Below, piece by piece: positions 1-12,100 of a stretch of DNA of 64,000 bases. The DNA is from Phaseolus vulgaris (taxonomy: Eukaryota > Streptophyta > Magnoliopsida > Fabales > Fabaceae): positions 22,322,111-22,386,110 of the forward strand of contig NC_023754.2 of NCBI RefSeq assembly GCF_000499845.2, given 5' to 3'. Position 1 is the first letter of the stretch. The number at the start of each line of letters is the position of its first letter. The notes under the pieces are model-generated. The model did no database searches. It was not told the DNA's origin and worked only from the letters and a program-made list of their open reading frames with translations. A program made the position numbers and the translations under genes.

Positions 1-686
1 GGTCCCTGGTTCTTATGCATCAATCCTGAATCTAAACTTCCCGTCTTTGTTTTGTAATTATTCATGCGAGCACATGGGTATCCTCTAAGATGCTTCTTCT
101 GTGGTGGGGGAAGATCACAGTTTTCAATGTGGTTGAGTGATTTCTGTGAAACAAATGAAGCTAATTCATCTCTATCTGAAGTTCGCCACCATGGTTCGGC
201 CTTATCACTTTCAATCCAAGAATAATCTGATTCCAATGAAAAATCATTACTTTTCTTGGAGGATTCTGAGCAGCCAACACACTCAATGTCCACTGTCTCA
301 TGTTTAGCCATCACATTCATTAATTCCTGAAATTCTTGAGAATTCTTACTTACATCACTTGCCGTCAAAGTTTCTACCTCTTCCTCTAATATATTTAGTT
401 GTTCATATGTTGAACCCTTTTGATACCCATAATTAGGCTGCAAATGCAACCACCACCTACAGTCCGGTGATAGATTAGAAACTGATGATTTCCTGTTAAA
501 ATGGATGACATTAACTGCGGTATGATCAGATTCATCTGATGGACTTGCAGGCTCAGTATCAACCAATTTTGATGTTGCACATGAAGATTGGCAACAAGCC
601 AACTTGGGAGCTCTTTTTGCATCTTCTTGGACAAAGCAACGATTAGCAGTTCTCTGCCACAGAGCCCTTGCTTCTGCTCCTGCCAT
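1..686 (-). CDS. Conserved plant protein of unknown function, 5' part (runs off the left edge)
   Basis: On the minus strand an open frame runs from an ATG at 686 to the window edge without a stop, giving at least 228 residues. The protein starts MAGAEARALWQRTANRCFVQ and contains a tryptophan-rich stretch CRWWLHLQPNYGYQKG at about residue 75, followed by an acidic, Ser-rich region. I recognise the general look of a plant-specific family (N-terminal WQRTANRCFVQEDAKRAPKLA-type block, then a WW motif) but know no function. There is no signal peptide and no evident membrane segment. It is probably nuclear or cytosolic, which is inference. The start is supported by an upstream acceptor-like site (TTGTTCAG, ending at 713) 27 bases before the ATG, so the leader is probably spliced. 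The 3' part and further exons lie outside the window. Confidence 0.75.
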   Translation of the reverse strand, partial: MAGAEARALWQRTANRCFVQEDAKRAPKLACCQSSCATSKLVDTEPASPSDESDHTAVNVIHFNRKSSVSNLSPDCRWWLHLQPNYGYQKGSTYEQLNILEEEVETLTASDVSKNSQEFQELMNVMAKHETVDIECVGCSESSKKSNDFSLESDYSWIESDKAEPWWRTSDRDELASFVSQKSLNHIENCDLPPPQKKHLRGYPCARMNNYKTKTGSLDSGLMHKNQG

Positions 687-712
687 CACTTTCTACTCTT
701 TCTTCATACTTA

Positions 713-2063
713 CTGAACAAAATAGAATTATAAGTACCTTTTTTTTTTATAAAGTTTTCGTGTTAGGAATTATAAGTACTTAAAAAGCCTACTTATACCA
801 CATTTAAACAAAAGAAAAAGATATTAAGTTTTAGTACAAAGCATTCAAGAAGGAATTCATATAATGGTAGATTAGAAGTCCAAACATACTCTAGTGTGTT
901 TTAGCAACATGCTGAAAGCTTATGAGTTCCAAGGTGAGGCAAGGGCCCACTCAATTTTGTTTTTATAGCATTGAATATGTACACTCTAATTATAAAAAAA
1001 AATCTAAATATTTACAAATATAATTATATATGCTAAAGTTTGTTCATTATTAACTCCTTCCCTACCTTGTTTCTGCCTATGTCCCTGATCTCGTAACCAA
1101 GGCTATATTGGAATATACCTTCATCTTTCAAATACCGTCTTTGTCATAAACAAATACATTTCCATTTCCCACCTATTCAACCATCCAAAACCTACAACAA
1201 ATCCACAGTATATTGATATTGTTTAAGCCAAGTAAGGAGCAAGGCTTTTCTCGCAAGAACAAATCTGACTCTTCTTTCTTCATGGAAAGATAACCTAACA
1301 TTTAGAATTTTGTTATTGTTAGGAAACACAACTAGTGGGAAAACTCATAAGACTCGTTTGTTGTGGCTGTTATCGTGCTTTCAGGGCACATGCTATTTAA
1401 TGAATAAGGTTTATTAGTTTCCATCAAATAGTTCCTGTGTTTGATTTCTTTTAATCTATACCCTAAGGGATTACAATAACAAAACCCAAATACTTATGCC
1501 ACAGTAGCCAGAAATTATTGATAGAACATGCTTCAAGTGTATGTGTATGTAAATCACCAAACCTGTGATGCAAATGACTAAAAAACCTGGAAAACGATGG
1601 AGACCACAATTTGAAATGGCAATGTAAACGTGCGCTGTATAAAAGAGGGAGGCCTCAACCTCAATTTCCGCAGAACCCGTTACAGAGTTTTGGGTTTCCC
1701 ACACACACTCACCAAATCATATAAATAGTTCAAAAGGGCAGGGAAGAGATAATACAGAAACTGAAAACCCTCTTGCACGGTAGTGCTTCTCCGAGGCTTC
1801 AAGCTAAAAACTTACCAAAACATACCAAAATGGTCAAACCCAACCATATTCATAACAAGCATATATAAATCAGTCAACACCAAAATGAAATCTGAAGCAA
1901 TTGCAGGAAATAAACACAAATTTGAGCCACCAAAAACACGACAATTGCTAAAATAAGTACAGACATACATATTACAAAACAACACTAATCACACAATACA
2001 TGCAAACATATGAACAAATTGAGATTTAAACGGAGAAAAGAGAAAAGGATTGAGTGAACAAAC
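713..2063 (-). other. Putative 5'-leader intron of the gene at 1-686
   Basis: On the minus strand a donor-like TTG/GTTTGTTC at 2064/2063 and an acceptor-like TTTGTTCAG ending at 713 bracket an AT-rich, non-coding stretch of about 1.35 kb. The sequence upstream of the donor (about 2064-2160) is purine-rich on the plus strand, as leaders often are. The short ORFs inside are not conserved-looking. The intron is predicted only from splice-site resemblance; a transcript would settle it. Confidence 0.4.
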
Positions 2064-2163
2064 CAAGAAAGAAACCGGCAGATCACGGATGAAGGTGAAG
2101 GAAGGGAAGGATGGATCGAACTGAATGAGAGAGTGAAAAAGAAGACGGAGATGACACTCTTTG

Positions 2164-3242
2164 TTTTATCGTTTTCGTTATCATTCTACTGCTCTATGCT
2201 GTCGGTTTTCTCGCACCCTTTTTCTGCTCCGTTATGGAGAAGACAACAACCCAAGTTTAGGACCACAGCGACGCCGTTTTAGGCGTTATCTCTTATTACT
2301 TACGCAGTCTTTGTCAAATGGTTGGTGTGTGCTTGGCAATGGTGGCCCCACGGGAAATCAATCTAAAGAGGTTTTTATGTACGCTGTTGATAGTGACACG
2401 TGGCAGTGAGCGCCAAAATCAAAGCCATGATACGATAAGAATTAAGTAAACACTCTTATCTTTCTTAGATTACAAAGGGTGAGCTTTCACTTTCCTTCTT
2501 CTTTTCTTATTTATAATGAAAGTGCACAACCGCATAGCAAAATCCCAAACCTCTACGTATGCCAAACAACATTTCGTATACAAGTCATAAATGCTAATTT
2601 TTGTGGTCTAGTTATAAAATTTGTTGAACTGCAACTTTTTATCCAACTCCTTTAGTTGGTTTTTATAATTTTGGTACTTAATATTTCTATGGAGTAATAA
2701 TTAATTATTGTTGATGGAGGTGACGGGACATTATGACAAGAATTGCATTAATTAGATGGGTTTACAAAACAATGTGCTTGCGTGGGCTTAGTTTTATTTT
2801 ATTTTATGGTGGACAAATAATAGTAGTAAATAGCAATGACGGAAAGAGTGGGGAACAAATGGAAACTATATTCAATGAATAATGAGCACAATACGATCCA
2901 TGTTATATTTTTCTTTCTTTTTACTTTTTCTTAGAGGGAAAGATGGCAAGATTCGTACACTACACATGACAGTAGGTGAACGAGAATCTCCACAGTCACC
3001 TTCAAATGTATTTTGTTTCATACTAAGAAATACATTCTAATCTAAAAATAACTTTCAGTTCTACTACTTTTACACGGCTTCTGCCTTCAATACAAAATTA
3101 CATACCAATTTCCTTCAAATTTATCTTTTTAAACATATGATAAATTTAATTCATTTTAAGTTTATTAAGATAACTTCTTTACAGGATAATTTAATATTTC
3201 TCAAAAATGGTGTAATAAACCAATTTCAACATAGAAGTTACA

Positions 3243-3284
<42 letters not shown>

Positions 3285-3689
3285 AATTACTTTACAAATA
3301 ACTATTAGTAAACAACTAGATAAAGTAATTTTATATATTAAATGAATATTATTATAGAAAAAACTAATTCTACAATTTTAATAAAGTTCTAAACAAAATT
3401 TATAGTTCATCAAATGAATTTAGCATAAAATGTAATTTATGAGCATGAGTAAATACGGATTATTAGATTATGTCACTACAAAAGTTTTACTGATATAAAA
3501 TTTTCCGTACATAGTTATTAAGATAACATCTAATTTAGTTGTCAAATTAAAACTAACAAAATTATTAAATATAGTAATTTTATCTTTACTCTTAAAATAA
3601 GCCATGTGAGTTTGATTAAAATGGCCGGAATTTATGAATTTGTTAACAATTGGTTTGTAAAATGAAATTTGAATCCATTTTATATATCA
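2164..3689. other. Intergenic, no gene recognised
   Basis: This is the likely promoter side of the gene at 1-686, followed by AT-rich spacer. The short plus-strand ORF at 2161-2409 is open by chance: it has no recognisable motif and sits over the expected promoter. An (AT)18 microsatellite lies at 3247-3282. Confidence 0.5.
3247..3282. repeat. (AT)18 microsatellite
   Basis: An uninterrupted AT dinucleotide run of 36 bases in AT-rich spacer. Confidence 0.95.
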
Positions 3690-4345
3690 TGTATGTGGAG
3701 AGTGTTGGAAAATAAACTAGCTACTAAGGTTAACTTGGAAAAGCGTGAGATTGTGGTTGAAAGCCCTTTATGTAGTCTTTGTAGGGTGGAGGTGGAATCA
3801 AATAACCATTTGTTTTTCGAGTGCAGATTTGTTTGACTAGTGTGGGGTCGTTGTTTTGCATGGCTTGGAGTGCAATTTGTGTCCCATAATGATCCATTGC
3901 TAAATTTTTCTCAGTTTAGATTGTGTAATGTGTTTGCTTTAGCAAATGAGATGTGGGGAGTGATTTGGATTGCAGTGGTAAGTGAATTGTGAAAGCATAG
4001 AAACAATGTAATTTTTAATGGGGGAGTTGTCTAGTTGTCGATTGTTTAGAAGTGGTTGCCTTGGTTCAAGTGAAGACTTGGTCTTGGATTACGTCCAAGC
4101 TTTTCTCTGATTTGTTCTCCTTTTTCGAGTGGTGTCTCGAACATTTGGTTTGTATGACGATGGTTTCTTGAATTATCTTTTAGCTCAGATTTTATGGATT
4201 GAGTTATGATTGTTTTGTAATTCTAGGCATCTGACAGTGTGAGTGTTGAGATGAAGTGTCTTAGATATTTTATGTTTATATAAGGATTGAACGACCCTAT
4301 TCACATTTATTTATTTTTTATTGCTGACAAAAATAAATAAATAAA
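3690..4345 (+). mobile_element. LINE (non-LTR) 3' fragment with zinc-binding RT domain
   Basis: Reading from 3693 in one frame gives MWRVLENKLATKVNLEKRE, then a CSLC...NNHLFFEC pattern. This is the zf-RVT (reverse transcriptase zinc-binding) domain found after the RT of plant LINEs. A TGA interrupts it just after FECRFV, and a second stop follows before the KHRNNVIF block. Downstream come the degenerate SWITSKLFS..FFEWCLE remnant and a 3' tail ATAAGGATTGAACGACCC ... TTGCTGACAAAAATAAATAAATAAA. The same tail style occurs at 13.6 and 62.2 kb. It is 5'-truncated and dead. I could not find a convincing target-site duplication. Confidence 0.8.
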
Positions 4346-5632
4346 TTTTTAACTATTTTACCTCTAGTGAGTGAATGTGATCTCTTTAACCTTTTATACT
4401 GCACTTTTACCACACAAAAATTTAAACCGACTTATATACTATGAGATTAGTTTTTAACTATCTTCAACATCTTTAGGAGGTGATGCAAGTTGTTTTCCTC
4501 CTTGCATTTATTAGATAATTAACGTGCCTCCTTTGCGTCAACCATTACTATTTGTCATATATTAGAATTTCAGAACCCTGTCTCTGTTCTCACAACTGTG
4601 TCGGTATAGCAAACAAAATGTTAGGCGTTCATGAATCCCAATATTATTCTCTTCAGCTTGGGTGGGTTAAGGTTATGGGTTCCGTTTTCTAATTTTTTAA
4701 ACTTTTTTATTTATTCCAAACTCAAAGTGGCTTATCTTTTAATAGTTATTAAAGTCAAAAGTTCAGATTTTAATTAAATAATAATGTAAAAAACTAATAC
4801 AAAAGGTTTAAAAAATTAATTCATAATTTGACTAAATAATAGTGAAACTTGATGTCATTAAAGAAAAAATAGTTTTAACGGGAATTTATTTTTACATTAT
4901 TTAGGGTTATTATTAAGTCATTTACGCATGATTTTTTCGTAATTTTAGTAAAAAATCACAATTCAACCACACTATCTTTATTATATATAAAGAGAAGAAA
5001 CACTAAATAAGACACTATTTTCTTACTCCAACTTGGGTCACAAACCATTATTACCTAACTTGACAACAACTGATGTTTATCACTACTTTATATATCCTAA
5101 ATAATTGTATTATCTATCAGATGTGGGCTTCAAAATCATGTGTTCTTTGCTAAAGATTGCAAGGACATATTGTGAGGAGAAATTAACTTTATTACTTCTC
5201 ACTTTCACAATGAATTCATTATTAGATACATTTTAAAATAAAGGTCTTAATTTACAATATTTCAAAATTATGAGAATTAAATATTGACGATTATAACTAA
5301 AACTAAAATTGCACATAAAATATACTTATATCAAATAAAACAAAATAAGTCACGTTTTTTGAAGTATGAATTCTTAATAAGAAAAATTAGAAGTTATATA
5401 AACCAACTACCATAAATCATAAAAAATATGTAAATATTGTTAAAATATTTATTATCCAATGTTATTTTGTTAAGTTTTTAAAATAAATTTTTTAAACTTT
5501 AGAAAACTTATTTGTAATGAACACTTTCAAAATTTTAGAGAATTTAATTATAAAATATATTAAAAAAATTTAGTTTTTAAATTTATAAATGAATTTAATT
5601 ATATTTATTTAATGAAGTTTGAAAAACTAGAA

Positions 5633-6060
5633 TGTTTTATTGAGGTTCTACAATAAATTTTTGAAATTTAACTAAAGTTAAATTTTTTTCTGTTATTTTG
5701 TTAAGATTTTAGAATAAATCTTTAAAATTTAACAAAGGTTAAAAAAAACTCCGTTATTTTACCAAGATTTTAGAATAAACCTTTCAGATTTAACTATGGT
5801 TAAACAAACTTTGTTATTTTACTGAAATTTTAAAATAAATATTTAAAATTTAATAAAAATTAAAATAACCTTCATTATTTTGCTGAAGTTTTAAAATAAA
5901 CCTTTAAAATATAAGGAAGGTTAAAAACCCTTAATTATTTTACCTAGATTTTAAAATAAACTTTTTAAAATTTAAAAAAAGTTAAAAAATCTTTCGTTAT
6001 TTTGCTGAGATTTTATAATAATTTTTTTAAATTAATAAAAGTAAGAAAAATCTCTATTAA
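5633..6060. repeat. Decayed ~60-bp tandem repeat, about 7 units
   Basis: The phrase (t/c)GTTATTTT(a/g)C.. AGATTTTA(g/a)AATAAAC recurs at about 5633, 5692, 5752, 5812, 5872, 5932 and 5995, a spacing of 59-63 bases. Each unit continues with a TTTAAAATTTAA..AAAGTTAAAAAA block. Units differ by roughly a fifth to a third of positions by eye. A weaker related unit may start near 5461. Confidence 0.75.
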
Positions 6061-6462
6061 TTAAATTAATTTTTAAGATTATATTAAACTTCGTTAATTT
6101 TTTTTCTTGTAATGAGAAAAATATAAGTTAACATAATCTTATATTTAAAAGTTAAGACATAAAAATAAAGAGCAACGAAGTGGGAATGGTAGATTTAAGT
6201 AATATTTTTCACGTAAGAAAAAACGATGTACGAGATAATCCATTGATTTAAATGTTGTAAATAAAAAATTAAAGATTTATCTATCTATTTGTTTAAGTTA
6301 ATTACATTTATATAATATTTTATAGTTAAAATTAATATGAAAAAATATTTACTGTTTTGTTTTATACATAACAAATTTTGAGTTTAATAATGTAGATTAT
6401 TGGTATAACTTTTTACATTATTAAAAATATATAGTATAACTTTCTACATACTATTTCAGCTA

Positions 6463-6539
6463 AGAAGTAGCATAGGTACCTATTTTGTATAGCTAAACAC
6501 TGTCATCACTAATAATAGCTTGAAGAAGTAGCATAGGTA
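6463..6539. repeat. Short direct repeat pair
   Basis: AGAAGTAGCATAGGTA occurs at 6463-6478 and again at 6524-6539, each followed by a CTATTT-like hexamer. The 61-base spacing suggests a local duplication. Confidence 0.75.
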
Positions 6540-7194
6540 GCTATTTAGAGATGAATAACATACCCCAATTTATTCTTTTTTTATTTATTTTTTATGTAAA
6601 AATTTAGTTTGACTTATAAGAGTGGAGACATCTATAAAATACTTTGTTTTAATTTATTTTATTTATAAAAAAATAGAAACTTGAGTGTTAATTATTATTA
6701 TTTGTTGAATATGTTTTTTTATGCATACATCATAATATTTATAGAGTAAGAGGATTGGAATATTCTTAAAATATTTTATATTTATTTTATTTTTTCTGAT
6801 AAATAATTTTTTATTTACTGAAGTAATCGTAAATAATATGATTTGTTTATTCCACATTATCGAGTGGACGCTGCCAATCCTGTTACAATCTATTTTATCT
6901 GAGTAATTCCCATTCGGATAAATTTGAAGAGAGAAAAAAATGGAAAGAATTCTTTTATTTATATATGCAAACAAACTTGTATAATTTTTATTATATAACT
7001 CTTTTAGATGTTTATTGTTTTAAATATGTGTATAAAGTAGAGAAATTTATTCATTTGCCATAGGTACACAGAAAAGTTTTTTAAAACATGTCTTTTGCTA
7101 ATATTCATTAATTAGTGATCATAGTTTAGAAAAGAAAGTAAAATTGTTAAAATATAAGCACAGACGTGTACAATATACTGAAGCATCCAGTGTT

Positions 7195-8054
7195 CTAGCA
7201 GGAGGGTGCTGGGATATTGGTGTATACCCAACCACCTTCCAAAGGAAATTCAAATGGATCTGAGGCCATAGGAGAATCAAACATAGGGTCATTGACGCCA
7301 AATAAAGGATTGTAATTGCCACTAATACTCAACAACTGCTCCTTTTGTTCTTGCATCTCTGACACCCGCGTTTTTATCGAATCCAGCTGTGCCTTCACTT
7401 CCTCAATCATCTTTTGTAACTCGTAAATAGATCCAGCACTCCCATAAACTGGATCTCTAAGCCTTGCTGTGGCCTCATACACCATGGATTTAACTGCATC
7501 CTCTCTCTTTGTTTCCTCAACCATCTACAACAACAAGCATTACACATATTTAAGAAAGTTCAACGTTTTCTGTCTCTTTCATCTTGGTTCATGTCAGTAA
7601 GAAGAAACGAGACACAAAAGTTCATATATTTATCAGTTGATTGGTGTAAGTTAGTTAAAAAAATTATTTCCTAAAGAAGAGATGGGATTTGATTCTACAA
7701 CATAGACGGTGCCATCATGCCACAACAGATTTTACTAGTATATATCAATTGGTATAGATTTATCAGTTCTCAATCACGGCAAATAGTAAACATTGGACAA
7801 AAAAAGCCGTCTAATAAGATAAATCTTTTGTTACGACCAAAATGGATGTATCATTATATATATCCCACCTGAATCATTCTGACAACGTTGCTAGCACCGA
7901 ACACTCTATGCACTACAGCAAAATTCTCAACCTCGTTGGTTGGGAAATATGGAGCAAGTACGCACTTACTGTCACATCTGCGGCGTAACATCCTGCAAGC
8001 TGCGCAAGGTTGATGTTGCATACTCGGCTTTGCCTCATCAGCACGGAAACCCAT
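7195..8054 (-). CDS. LOB-domain (LBD) transcription factor, two exons, 171 aa
   Basis: This is a plant-specific LATERAL ORGAN BOUNDARIES-domain DNA-binding protein, acting in the nucleus as a developmental regulator. Exon 1 is 8054-7869 (62 codons) and exon 2 is 7524-7195 with a TAG stop. The intron has a GT donor (GTGGGATA) and an acceptor TTGTTGTAG. The C-block is CX2CX6CX3C at residues 17, 20, 27 and 31. The GAS block follows (FAVVHRVFGASNVVRMIQ, 45-62). The exon junction falls after MIQ, followed by EDAVKSMVYEATARLRDPVYG, the usual end of the LOB domain. A coiled-coil-like segment LQKMIEEVKAQLDSIKTRV comes next, then a Pro/Phe-rich tail. All key cysteines are present, so the gene looks intact. 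Which LBD subclass it belongs to is not settled by eye. The family assignment is firm. Confidence 0.92.
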
Positions 8055-8108
8055 ATCTTCAGATACGCAAAAAAATGTTATTAGTGTCTTAACTCGGTAT
8101 GATCAAGG

Positions 8109-8119
8109 TTATATATAAA
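8109..8119 (-). promoter_or_regulatory. TATA box of the LBD gene
   Basis: On the minus strand CTTTATATATAACC lies about 55-65 bases before the LBD start codon at 8054. This implies a short leader of roughly 30 bases. The call rests on sequence and spacing only. Confidence 0.5.
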
Positions 8120-8379
8120 GAAGATGAAGTTGTTATAATAGGAAAGGCAGAAAAGTTCTTGGTTGTGTATGCAACCTTTTCAAAGGTTAAGTGCAAGTAA
8201 GATGCAGAGGCGGCCACAAAAGACAGATTTTGGATGACGGTAATCTTAAAAAGTATAATAAAAACAAAAACTTGGAAACATTCTGTGACTTTTGTATGTC
8301 TCACTGTTGGGACAGTGTACCTAACACACGGTATAATCCATTTAGGGTTTCCTAGTTGTTTATTTATTTATTTATTTAT

Positions 8380-9128
8380 TTTTATAAAAAGTTTTTTTAT
8401 TAGGTATCATTATGCAACTTGACATCTTAGCAAGACTGACACTTCAAGTAACAACAATCATCTGTCATCACATGAAAAAAATATTATTAAAACAAAAAAA
8501 AGAAAGAAAATACAAAAATGTGGGGGACTATACCTATTTATAAAGAATTATAAGAACAGATTAGATGAAAATCTATTATACTAATGAAATGATTCTCTAT
8601 GAATAAATCCTAAATTAGCCAACTTATCAACACATGCATTCCCTTCACGAAAAATATGAGTAATCCTAAACCTGATTTCCCACAGAAATTAAGACAAGTA
8701 TTTCATCGATTACGAAGCATCCACGGAACATTAGTCCTAGCAGTAAATGCACCACAAACCAAGACAGAATCACATTCAAGCCAAACACTAGCAAGCCCCA
8801 TTTTTTGTGCTTCCTCCATAGCATGTATAACTCCATAAAACTCACCAACCAAAGCAGTCTGAACTTCAAGAAACGCTGAAAAAAGCACAAATAAATTCTC
8901 TCATACTCCCATGAAAAATACCTCCACAAGTAGCAAGACCAGGATACCCCTAGCAGCCCCATCAGTATTAATTGTATTAATTTTAACCCAACCTAGTGAA
9001 GGAAATTTCTATCTAACAGAAAAAGGACGAAGAACTTTACCACTACGAGTCTTAATACCAAAAAACTTAATCACGTTGAAATCTAACATATCATTCTTCA
9101 TTGAAACTTTAGACGAATTTTCCACTAT
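8380..9128 (-). mobile_element. LINE copy A: RNase H end only
   Basis: Read on the minus strand, this segment matches the 28.2-30.5 kb element closely over its last ~750 bases. It includes the RNase H blocks FYGVIHAMEEAQKMG, WLECDSVLV and, near the 3' end, IFREGNACVDKLANLG. Frameshifts split the frame, giving overlapping short ORFs at 8666-8962 and 8703-8888. The similarity to the larger copy stops near 9128, so it is strongly 5'-truncated. The 3' tail is an irregular A/T-rich stretch ending near 8380, shared with the 20.6 kb copy. Confidence 0.85.
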
Positions 9129-12100
9129 AGAGATGAAAAATAAGACCAAACACTGATTCAGCAAATTAATACAATCTCCCATGTGGCTAGACCCAAATCC
9201 AACTACGTTGGAAGGAGCTAGTTCTTTTTTAAAATCATTACATAAAAATCAGAAGAAACACATTAGGATCCACCGTGAAAAGTTGAAATGTTGTATAAAA
9301 GTCTAAGTATAAACATCATTGTTATACCCTAAAATAATATGGAAATTTTATACATACTATCTTTTGAATTTTGGACACGCATAGGGGTGGATTCAAAGTG
9401 GGAAGTGTAAAATGTCTTACCATGCATATTGCGATATTAATTAATTTCTTTAGTGTTCCTTTCAGTGGCTTCTTTCCTTGAAAATTGAAAAGAAAAAACA
9501 AAACGTTAGCTAGCTTTGGTTGACAGATAGCATTTAATTATACATATCTTACGTGTTTATGAAATTGACGATCGTATCATATGAAATCAGAGGCAGACTT
9601 TGACTGCAATGGACCGCAACTGCAAAATATATACGAAATCTTCAAAATAAAGTGGAATTAATTAAACCTTTGTTGTCGGTGCTCGCGAGCTAGGTGCCAC
9701 TCTTGCTAGATCAACTTATCTAAGAAGTTACGTGCATACACTACAAGAAACATACATTAATGTTGGCAAAAAAAAAACATGCAGATTGCGAAAAGCTGAC
9801 CCTAAATAAAAAATAGTGTTGAATGTGCCCCGAAGAAAGTGGGAAGTGGGTTTAGGGATGCATTGCTCATGGGGGATGTGAGAGTGCACTCCTTATTTGC
9901 ATCAAGAGATATATATGAGGAAGAAGGAGTGTGGAAAGAAAAAAAAATAAAAATTTATGCTTTGCATTATTGAAGAGAAACATTAGTGAAAGAAAAAAAA
10001 AAACACATAAGCACTTATAAATTTACGTTTTTATCCTTAATATTAATAAAAAAATAGTTTAGATTACTTAATTTTATTTAATTTCATTCCAAATAAACTG
10101 TACATATCCAAAAATATTTAATATATTCATAATAAAAATAAAAAAAATATTAAAAAAGTATTTGTAATAAAATAAAAATACCTATATACCTAAAAATATA
10201 AATATATTTATAATAAAAAAGTATTAATATTAATAATATAAATATTAAAATAATAATATTTCATATTAATTTATAAAATAATAATAAAAATACAAATAAT
10301 AATTTTAAGATTTTTCACTGTGATTATATCTTAAAAAATAGTTGTTAATTGATTAAGCATATAACATAATTGATTCACCTCTATTTTTTTTTTAGGATAA
10401 TCGATTGTGTGGTGTGTGTTGAAATAAACATATTCGATTATGCTATTAAGATATTCAACATAATCGATCAAGCTCCTAAAAATCGTGGGTAATCAATTAG
10501 ACTCTTAAACATAATCGGTTATACTATTTTTTTTCCAAATTTTCCAAATTTTGTTTTTTATGATTTTTCCTTTGATTTTTTAGGTGTTTTTTTTCATTTT
10601 TTTTTCTAATTTAATATTATGTTGTATTTATTTTTAGAAATATTTAAAAAATATTTTCTTATTAACCAGAATTAGTAAAATACATTATTTGAAATTATAG
10701 GTTATTATTTTAATAACTTTATTTATATTATATTATTCAGAATTTAATTATCACTACAATCATGAAATATAAACTAATTTTAGAGAAAAAAATAATTAGT
10801 TACTATAATGACTAAATTAGAGAACATTTTAGAAAATAATTAGTTTCTATTAGTGTTAAATAGTTTTTTATTCTATATTTTCTTTTGTTCATAATTTTTA
10901 TTTTATTTTTTATACGTGTTGTGTTACTATCAGCACAATAAATTTAAATCAACAACCAAAAAAAAAAAAAAATCAGTTTGTGAATTATAATTACTATAAA
11001 TTCAGGTTTTCAAACTATAAAGCAAGATTATCTATACAACATTTGAAAATACAATCTCTGTCCAACAAAATACAATGACTACAAATTATAATTTCATGCT
11101 CCAAACAAAGAATTACCAGTAGGACATTTTAAGCTATAATCTTTCGAGTTTTACTCGGTACAAGATAGAAACAAAAATTCTTATAAGCAAACTATATTAT
11201 ATTTATTAACTATAAATAACTTAAAAAAAATATTAAACAACAGTTAATTTTATTAAAAAAATAATAATTTAATTAAGTTAGATATTATTTTATAAACTAA
11301 ATAATTATAATAAGTAAAGAATTTTTATTATTAATAAAAAAATTATAGAATAATTTGAAACAATTTCTAACATTAGTTATTAAGATTTTAGCTATTAATT
11401 ATTTTATATTTTAAATTAATTAAAGCATTAATTTATAATTAAAAATAATTGTTAGACACTATGAGATTATGATAGTGACCCTTATAATAATTTTCTTCAC
11501 ACATTAGAGATTGTCTTAAAGAGGTTTGTAGAAGAAGATGAATGTATACAGGTATAACAAGTAATGATAGTTGCAAAGTGCAGTGGGAGTAAACAGATAT
11601 TAAATAATTTAGATTAGATGGGAAGGGGCACTTATTTGTGTGAAAGGAATATTAGATACCCTGAATCCAATATCAAAGAACACTTATTTTCCAGTTTAAA
11701 ATACACAGTTTATTGGCCTGTAACTCTTTCTCTTTGATTGTTTCTTTTGTATGTTATGAAATGTTCTTCCCAAAAACAGAAATTTAATCAATCAATATCA
11801 TTCCCCCCAACGAATAACTTCATCAAGTTAATGAATATTCAACCCGTCAAACAAAAATGGTCTTTATATGAATGTCTAGCAACAATTTTTTTTGAAAGAA
11901 GACAACAACAACAAAATTTAATGCAAACAAAAACGGAAACCAATTGAAAATCGATTGATCTACGCATTGAGGATTCTAGGTTATCACAACACAAAAACTT
12001 CTCTTCCCCACAAAATCTCCACTAATTGTCTCGAGAATTGTCCCTCTTGAGAAGCCAAACATTGGTGGATGGTGACAGGAGTGGCAGAGAAGAGTAGAAG

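Larger units (their letters stand above)
4346..7194. other. AT-rich intergenic spacer
   Basis: No gene is recognised. The only structured parts are the decayed ~60-bp tandem repeat at 5633-6060 and a small direct repeat near 6.5 kb. The minus-strand ORF at 6663-6974 is low-complexity, rich in I, K, N and Y, and typical of chance ORFs in AT-rich DNA. Confidence 0.5.

Noticed and set aside
395..634. Minus-strand ORF of 79 codons starting MSKKMQKELP
   Set aside because: It is a shifted-frame shadow of the longer open frame starting at 686, which has better composition and runs off the window edge.
2161..2409. Plus-strand ORF of 82 codons
   Set aside because: It overlies the probable promoter of the gene at 1-686, starts without a good context and has no known motif.
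6663..6974. Minus-strand ORF of 103 codons
   Set aside because: Low-complexity I/K/N/Y-rich peptide in AT-rich spacer, typical of chance.
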